This document shows, in pieces, positions 60,889-64,000 of a stretch of DNA of 64,000 nt. A model generated the notes under the pieces. The model worked only from the letters and a program-made list of their open reading frames with translations, was not told the DNA's origin and made no database searches. The position numbers and the translations under genes were made by a program. Within the stretch, counting starts at the first letter, position 1; the number at the start of each line of letters is the position of its first letter. The stretch covers positions 4,791,294-4,855,293 of the forward strand of contig NC_090253.1 of assembly GCF_037325665.1 (NCBI RefSeq), given 5' to 3'. The DNA is from Littorina saxatilis (taxonomy: Eukaryota > Mollusca > Gastropoda > Littorinimorpha > Littorinidae).

Positions 60889-61900
60889 TGAAATAAACCA
60901 ACTCAGAACCCGTGAAAAATAGACTGAGAAATAGAAAGAAAGTTCTGGGTACAACCATAGATAGGTCCCTGGTACAACTGAGTGTGACTGCCTGTCATTT
61001 TTCACCGATATATATGACTAAAGATGTCAGAATTAAAAGCGATGTGACTGGGGCGCGTAACAACAGCGAAACATATTTTTTCGGGGCCGGTAACCAGCTG
61101 ATTCTGGGGACCGTAACATGACACACAAACATTCATTTTAACCCCCTTTCCTTTTGATAAGAAACATAAAATTTACTCTGATAGATTGTTGTGATTTCTT
61201 TTTTGTTTCAGTACATATGTTTGGTCTGTAAGTAGCCTACATTTCGTGTTTTCCGATGAACAGGTCAATGCACTAAATACACGAGTGAAAGATGGGGTGA
61301 TTTTCTCGCCTGGAAAACTAGACCTATCTCGGTTAAAATGATACTACCAAGTAGCAGAGGCATTTAGTAGTCACGTATATAGCTTGATGTTAACTTTGAC
61401 GAAATGCCTGAGATAATCTAATTTAAGTGAGCATACCCACTCGCCACGTCGATGTCCTAGCTACAAAATCGGGTGTAACAACCGTCCAGTGGGGACGTTT
61501 CTTCGGCTTAAGGTGTCTCCACCGAGGGAATTCACACCTACTTGAAAACCACTGTTACATGCCGCTAGCCGAGGAATACTGACAGAGACAGAACGGCCGC
61601 CATATGACATAACAACACCTGCAGGCCCGTCAGTCTCAGTTCCCGGCTAGGAGAGCGGCTAAAGTCAGTTGAAAGGATCAAGACTAGTCAGAACATATGG
61701 ACACAGACGGCTAAGCGCGCTTAGGATCTACCGGTGACTGGACATGTGCATCTCAAAATTTAACCTAGAACAAATAATGGCATTACACAAAACATAAAGC
61801 GATCGGCAACATGAACGACAAACACTAGACTGGACAATGACAAAAACTTTACTCTATAATTGGTGACTGGTCACCCTGTCACACATAATAACATAATAAT
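60889..61900. other. No gene seen
   Basis: Plain intergenic DNA; no exon or repeat supported. Confidence 0.4.
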
Positions 61901-61904
61901 ATGT

Positions 61905-61985
61905 TTGATGGGTCAGACCAGCTTTTTTGTCGGTCCTCGGAGGGCATATCGACTTTTGTTTCATATTTATTGACCGCGGCCGATA
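61905..61985. mobile_element. Half copy of a foldback MITE
   Basis: Matches one arm of the hairpin at 63668-63845 (gaccagcttttttgtcggtc, cgacttttgtttcatattta). Confidence 0.65.
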
Positions 61986-62630
61986 TTCTATTGACATGTT
62001 TTTGCATGTGTGTGCCCAAGCTAAGCATATGCTAGGCAGGCTCAAAATGTTTACTCATGCGTGAGCTATTCCGAGGCTCATGCCCAGAAATGACTTACGT
62101 ACTTTCCGGGTCATAAGGCGCGACTTTTTTCCTCGAGTTTGACACCGGTATTTAAATATTCTGCACTACACAAACTGAGTATTTTTTTAAACACAAGCTG
62201 ATGGATTATTTTGCATGGTTTGAAATTAAGTTTTTCCCACAGTTTTCACAATTACGGTAGTTATTTGGCAGTTGTAATCTGTCACCTGCAAACTGTTATT
62301 ATCATAACTGTAACGATATGATTTACATGCTTTGTTTTATCCGATCCTTGTGCTAGCTCACTATGCAAATGATGTGGTACATGTATACGCATACCCTTTT
62401 AATACGTACCAGCATAAAGCCCATTGGATGAGAGAGCAAAAATCAATGGTCCACTGAGAGACGTAAAATACCACGCCATTCTGATATGTTCCATAGACAT
62501 TATTACGTGAATCTTATGTGCATTAATTTTCCTTTGCAGACGAGTATAAGTTTTTCTATCGAGGGAGATAAGCGTCCTCTCCTCCGTGCAAGAAATCGTG
62601 TCAATTAACCTCCCTTGTTAACTTCTGCGC
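61986..62630. promoter_or_regulatory. Upstream region of malectin
   Basis: AT-rich, followed by the sequence just before the malectin ATG (ctgcgcatgcgtgg, an NRF1-like gcgcatgcgt element at 62627-62636, overlapping the first ATG). No TATA box identified. Confidence 0.3.
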
Positions 62631-63080
62631 ATGCGTGGAGCTCGTCACTTCCTCGTCTGCAGCCGGCAGAAAGCGTGTCAACGCATCAACATGTTCTCTG
62701 TTTTAGGAGCAATGTTCCGTTGCTACCAGAGGCATCTTTCACAGAGACGTGTTTTGTTCAGCCTGCTATTTACTTTATGTCTTTTTTCCAATGCACTAGG
62801 CATTGGAGAAGTGATGTGGGCAGTAAATTGTGGTGGCGAACCGCACACGGATATCCACGGCATTCGGTATGAAGGCGATCCAATGCAGGACACAGGTTTC
62901 GCATCAGATTACGGCAAAAATTTATTAATCCAAAGAGTGGTGCCTCAGGATCAGATCCTGTATCAGACGGAACGTTATCATTTATCTACGTTCAACTACG
63001 ACCTGCCCGTTTGGAAAGACGGAGACTATGTACTTGTGATGAAGTTCAGCGAGGTTTGGTTCACGTCGACCAATCAAAAG
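62631..63080 (+). CDS. MLEC: Malectin, first coding exon
   Basis: Reads MWAVNCGGEPHTDIHGIRYE, then GFASDYGKNLLIQRVVPQDQ, ILYQTERYHLSTFNYDLPV and GDYVLVMKFSEVWF, closely following vertebrate malectin, an ER-membrane lectin that binds Glc2-high-mannose N-glycans and works with ribophorin I in glycoprotein quality control. A hydrophobic signal peptide (VLFSLLFTLCLFSNALG) precedes the lectin domain. Three ATGs are possible: 62631, 62691 and 62712; the later two put the signal peptide nearer the start and are more likely. The exon ends aag|gtgaca in phase 0. The rest of the gene lies beyond the window. Confidence 0.9.
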
Positions 63081-63284
63081 GTGACAGAACATGTATGCAA
63101 TTAATCACCATTGACACACTGCCAGTTTTCAAACACAAACAAGAAAAATGTTCATTCAAAATGAACAGCGTCGATGCAATGTCCACCAAAGATTTATTTT
63201 GGGAAGTGTTAATAGGTTAGGGTCAAAAGTCAATGAATTGCATGTTGTGCTGGATATATAAATTGTTTATTTCAGTCAATGCTT

Positions 63285-63490
63285 GGCCAAAATTTCAATC
63301 AATTTGATTGAAAAATGAGGGTGTGACAGTGCAGCCTCAACTTGTACAAAAAAGCCGGATATGACGTCATAAAAGACGTTTATAAAAAAAAAACCAAAAA
63401 AAAAACGTCCTGGAATATCATTCCTAGGAAGTCTCATGTCAAATTTCATAAAGATCGGTCCAGTAGTTTAGTCTGAATCGTTCTACACAC
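63285..63490 (-). mobile_element. Fragment of the ~1-kb interspersed repeat
   Basis: Shares gggtgtgacagtgcagcctc, gccggatatgacgtcat and catgtcaaatttcataaaga with 44617-45495. Lies in malectin intron 1. Confidence 0.75.
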
Positions 63491-63667
63491 GCAAAACATC
63501 GATAATATAGCAAATCAAACTACTGTAAATTGAAAAGTACTGACTCCCCTATACTTTCATTTTAAGGGATTTTTGTTTTTCTTCAGTGGGACCATTTAAA
63601 ATGGAACCCTCAGGACTGGGTGTGTGGATGTGTTCCTTACAGTCGCAAAATCTTTGATATTATAAGA

Positions 63668-63845
63668 TGTTTGATGGGTTGTTGACAGACCAGCTTTTTT
63701 GTCGGTCGGAGGGGGAGCATATCGTCTTTTGTTTCATATTTATTGACCAAGGCCGAAGGCCGCAGTCAATAAATATGAAACAAAAGTCGATATGCCCCTG
63801 CCCCCCCGAGGACCGACAATAAAGCTGGTCTGTCAACAAACCACC
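63668..63845. mobile_element. Foldback MITE (~180 bp)
   Basis: gttgttgacagaccagcttt and its inverse; the arms meet around tttattgaccaaggccgaag. A single arm is at 61905-61985. 63846-64000 shows nothing. Confidence 0.75.
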
Positions 63846-64000
63846 ACACATCGTTTTTGTCATCATTTTGGTAGTGAGACAATAAGTCAGTGCACAATCA
63901 ACCCAGGGAGCCATGCTTTGAAACACGGGTTCCGTGCTGATAACCACACGAGTCCCGGTTTGATAAGCACTGGCAATCAAAGCTGGCGTGTGAAAGCAAC

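Overview
The window is animal nuclear DNA, most likely from a marine gastropod mollusc. The coding exons belong to animal families (mevalonate kinase, TEX14, arrestin-domain protein, NACHT/WD40 protein, malectin), introns are long with GT-AG borders, and the DNA is crowded with microsatellites, tRNA-headed SINEs, MITEs and short tandem arrays. The mollusc placement is an inference from the repeat style, recalled without a database search.

Layout. 1-4 kb is repeat-rich: an inverted-repeat structure encloses a probable solo LTR. 4.0-28.4 kb (+) holds the 3' part of a NACHT/WD40-repeat (NWD-like) gene. It has one frameshift, one in-frame stop and a 65-bp triplication, so this copy is probably a pseudogene or a damaged allele. 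Two genes lie antisense inside its introns: a single-exon arrestin-domain gene (9.7-10.7 kb) and a three-exon TEX14-like pseudokinase gene (17.5-23.5 kb). 28.4-32.8 kb is a convergent intergenic interval with SINEs and MITEs. 32.8-58.0 kb (-) is a complete nine-exon mevalonate kinase gene; every exon phase agrees and it gives a 412-residue product. Its introns carry a young Ty3/gypsy-type LTR fossil, a 1.9-kb compound minisatellite, a perfect 30-bp x 11 array, a 50-bp x 22 array made from its own exon-intron junction, and a full-looking LINE. 58-62.6 kb is mostly non-coding, with two unassigned coding-like blocks. 62.6-63.1 kb (+) is the first coding exon of malectin, which continues beyond the window.

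The most unusual signal is in mevalonate kinase intron 1 (51.08-53.26 kb). A 14-15 bp interrupted palindrome (GTGAAGTTATGAAC core) recurs about every 175 bp in sequence that otherwise does not look repeated. The second is the expansion of a mevalonate kinase 5' splice site into about 22 tandem copies.

The genes do not form a pathway together. Mevalonate kinase serves isoprenoid synthesis, TEX14 relatives act at germ-cell bridges, and malectin is an ER lectin. What links them is layout: nested antisense genes in long introns repeatedly invaded by mobile DNA.
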